A stretch of 14,305 nt of DNA from Sphingomonas sp. (GTDB taxonomy: Bacteria > Pseudomonadota > Alphaproteobacteria > Sphingomonadales > Sphingomonadaceae), in NCBI GenBank assembly GCA_013822915.1, contig PNLG01000104.1, forward strand, positions 1-14,305, written 5' to 3'. The notes under the pieces are model-generated. The model worked only from the letters and a program-made list of their open reading frames with translations. It was not told where the DNA came from and did no database searches. Of this stretch, positions 13,596 through 14,305 are shown in pieces (position 1 is the first letter of the stretch; the number at the start of each line of letters is the position of its first letter). The translations under genes were made by a program, and so were the position numbers.

Positions 13596-14305
13596 TCAGC
13601 GCGACAGCGCAGCGACGCCGGGCAATAGCTTGCCCTCCATCCATTCCAGAAACGCGCCGCCCGCGGTTGAGACAAAGCTGAACTGATCGCCAACACGCGC
13701 CTGGTTCAGCGCCGCCACCGTATCGCCACCGCCCGCCACCGACACCAGCGACCCCTCGCTCGTCAGCGCCGCGGCGGTGCGCGCGAGTGCCACGGTCGCG
13801 GTGTCAAACGGCGGTGTCTCAAACGCGCCGAGCGGCCCGTTCCACACCAAAGTGCGGCAGGTTTTCAGGGCATCGGCCAGCGCCTCTACCGCTGCCGGGC
13901 CAATGTCGAGGATCATCTCGTCCGCCCCGACTTCATGGACGTTGCAGGTGCGCAACGACGGCGGGTTCGCGGCAAACTCCTTCGCCACCACCACGTCATA
14001 CGGCAGATGGATGGTGCAGTTCGCCGCCTCTGCTGCGGCGAAAATGGCATCTGCTGTGCCGGTCAGCTCATGTTCGCACAGTGATTTGCCCACCGCCACG
14101 CCGCGCGCGGCGAGAAAGGTATTCGCCATCCCGCCGCCGATGATCAGGTGGTCGACGCGCGCGACCAGGTGGCGCAGCACGTCGAGCTTGGTCGACACCT
14201 TTGCCCCGCCCACCACCGCAGCCACCGGATGCTCGGGGTTGCCGAGCGCCCGGTCGAGCGCGTCGAGTTCCGCCTCCATCGCGCGCCCGGCAAAGGCGGG
14301 AAGGG
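13596..14305 (-). CDS. pgk: phosphoglycerate kinase, C-terminal 235 residues (N-terminus outside window)
   Basis: Transfers phosphate between 1,3-bisphosphoglycerate and ADP in glycolysis/gluconeogenesis. The frame is open to the right edge, so about 160-170 N-terminal residues are missing, including most of the substrate domain. The visible part begins LPAFAGRAMEAELDAL and contains VVGGAKVSTKLDVL (nucleotide-domain lysine), HLIIGGGMANTFL, LVWNGPLGAFE and the ADP/ATP loop SVAGGGDTVAAL, ending STAGGAFLEWMEGKLLPGVAAL as usual for the family. No frameshift or missing motif in this half. The tRNA-like region begins about 120 bases downstream. Confidence 0.96.
   Translation of the reverse strand, partial: LPAFAGRAMEAELDALDRALGNPEHPVAAVVGGAKVSTKLDVLRHLVARVDHLIIGGGMANTFLAARGVAVGKSLCEHELTGTADAIFAAAEAANCTIHLPYDVVVAKEFAANPPSLRTCNVHEVGADEMILDIGPAAVEALADALKTCRTLVWNGPLGAFETPPFDTATVALARTAAALTSEGSLVSVAGGGDTVAALNQARVGDQFSFVSTAGGAFLEWMEGKLLPGVAALSR

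Overview
The window is GC-rich chromosomal DNA from an alphaproteobacterium, most likely a member of the Sphingomonadales. This rests on overall composition, on the type of several proteins, and on the run class I aldolase / thiE / efp / inositol monophosphatase, an order I recall from sphingomonads (recalled, not checked). Almost all of it is housekeeping or catabolic. I see no phage, transposase, integrase, CRISPR array or toxin-antitoxin pair.

Layout. 1-1241 (-) is the 5' part of malate synthase G (glcB), cut by the window edge. 1316-1780 (-) is a MarR-type regulator divergent from a two-gene tyrosine-catabolism unit, hpd (1900-2973, +) and a translationally coupled VOC metalloenzyme (2970-3527, +). 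3545-4779 (-) is a prepilin peptidase coupled to a small secreted protein of unknown function. 4862-6049 (+) is a thiolase. 6056-11095 (-) is a seven-gene same-strand run, in transcription order: class I fructose-bisphosphate aldolase, gluconate-5-dehydrogenase-like SDR, O-methyltransferase, AAC(3)-I-like acetyltransferase, thiE, efp, inositol-monophosphatase-family protein. The first five genes overlap or nearly touch. 11248-11751 (+) is a periplasmic TlpA-like thioredoxin, convergent with a slipin/SPFH protein (11801-12946, -) across a strong hairpin. 12947-13346 holds no gene. 13347-13420 (-) is an Asn tRNA with a damaged acceptor stem, abutted by a tRNA-Pro(UGG)-like remnant. 13596-14305 (-) is the 3' part of pgk, cut by the window edge.

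How the genes fit together. hpd converts 4-hydroxyphenylpyruvate to homogentisate; the MarR protein probably controls it through an imperfect palindrome over the hpd promoter. pgk and the aldolase are central carbon genes. They are separated here by about 2.5 kb carrying the thioredoxin, the slipin and the tRNA remnants, which may be an interruption of an older pgk-fba neighbourhood. Malate synthase and the thiolase belong to acetyl-CoA metabolism.

Most interesting points: an AAC(3)-I-like acetyltransferase embedded in a housekeeping operon; the overlapping, chimeric tRNA pair; a slipin whose N-terminal half contains three copies of one short module; an apparent CTG start in a CTGA overlap for the SDR; and the hpd-coupled VOC enzyme of unknown reaction. 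None is proof of a new system.
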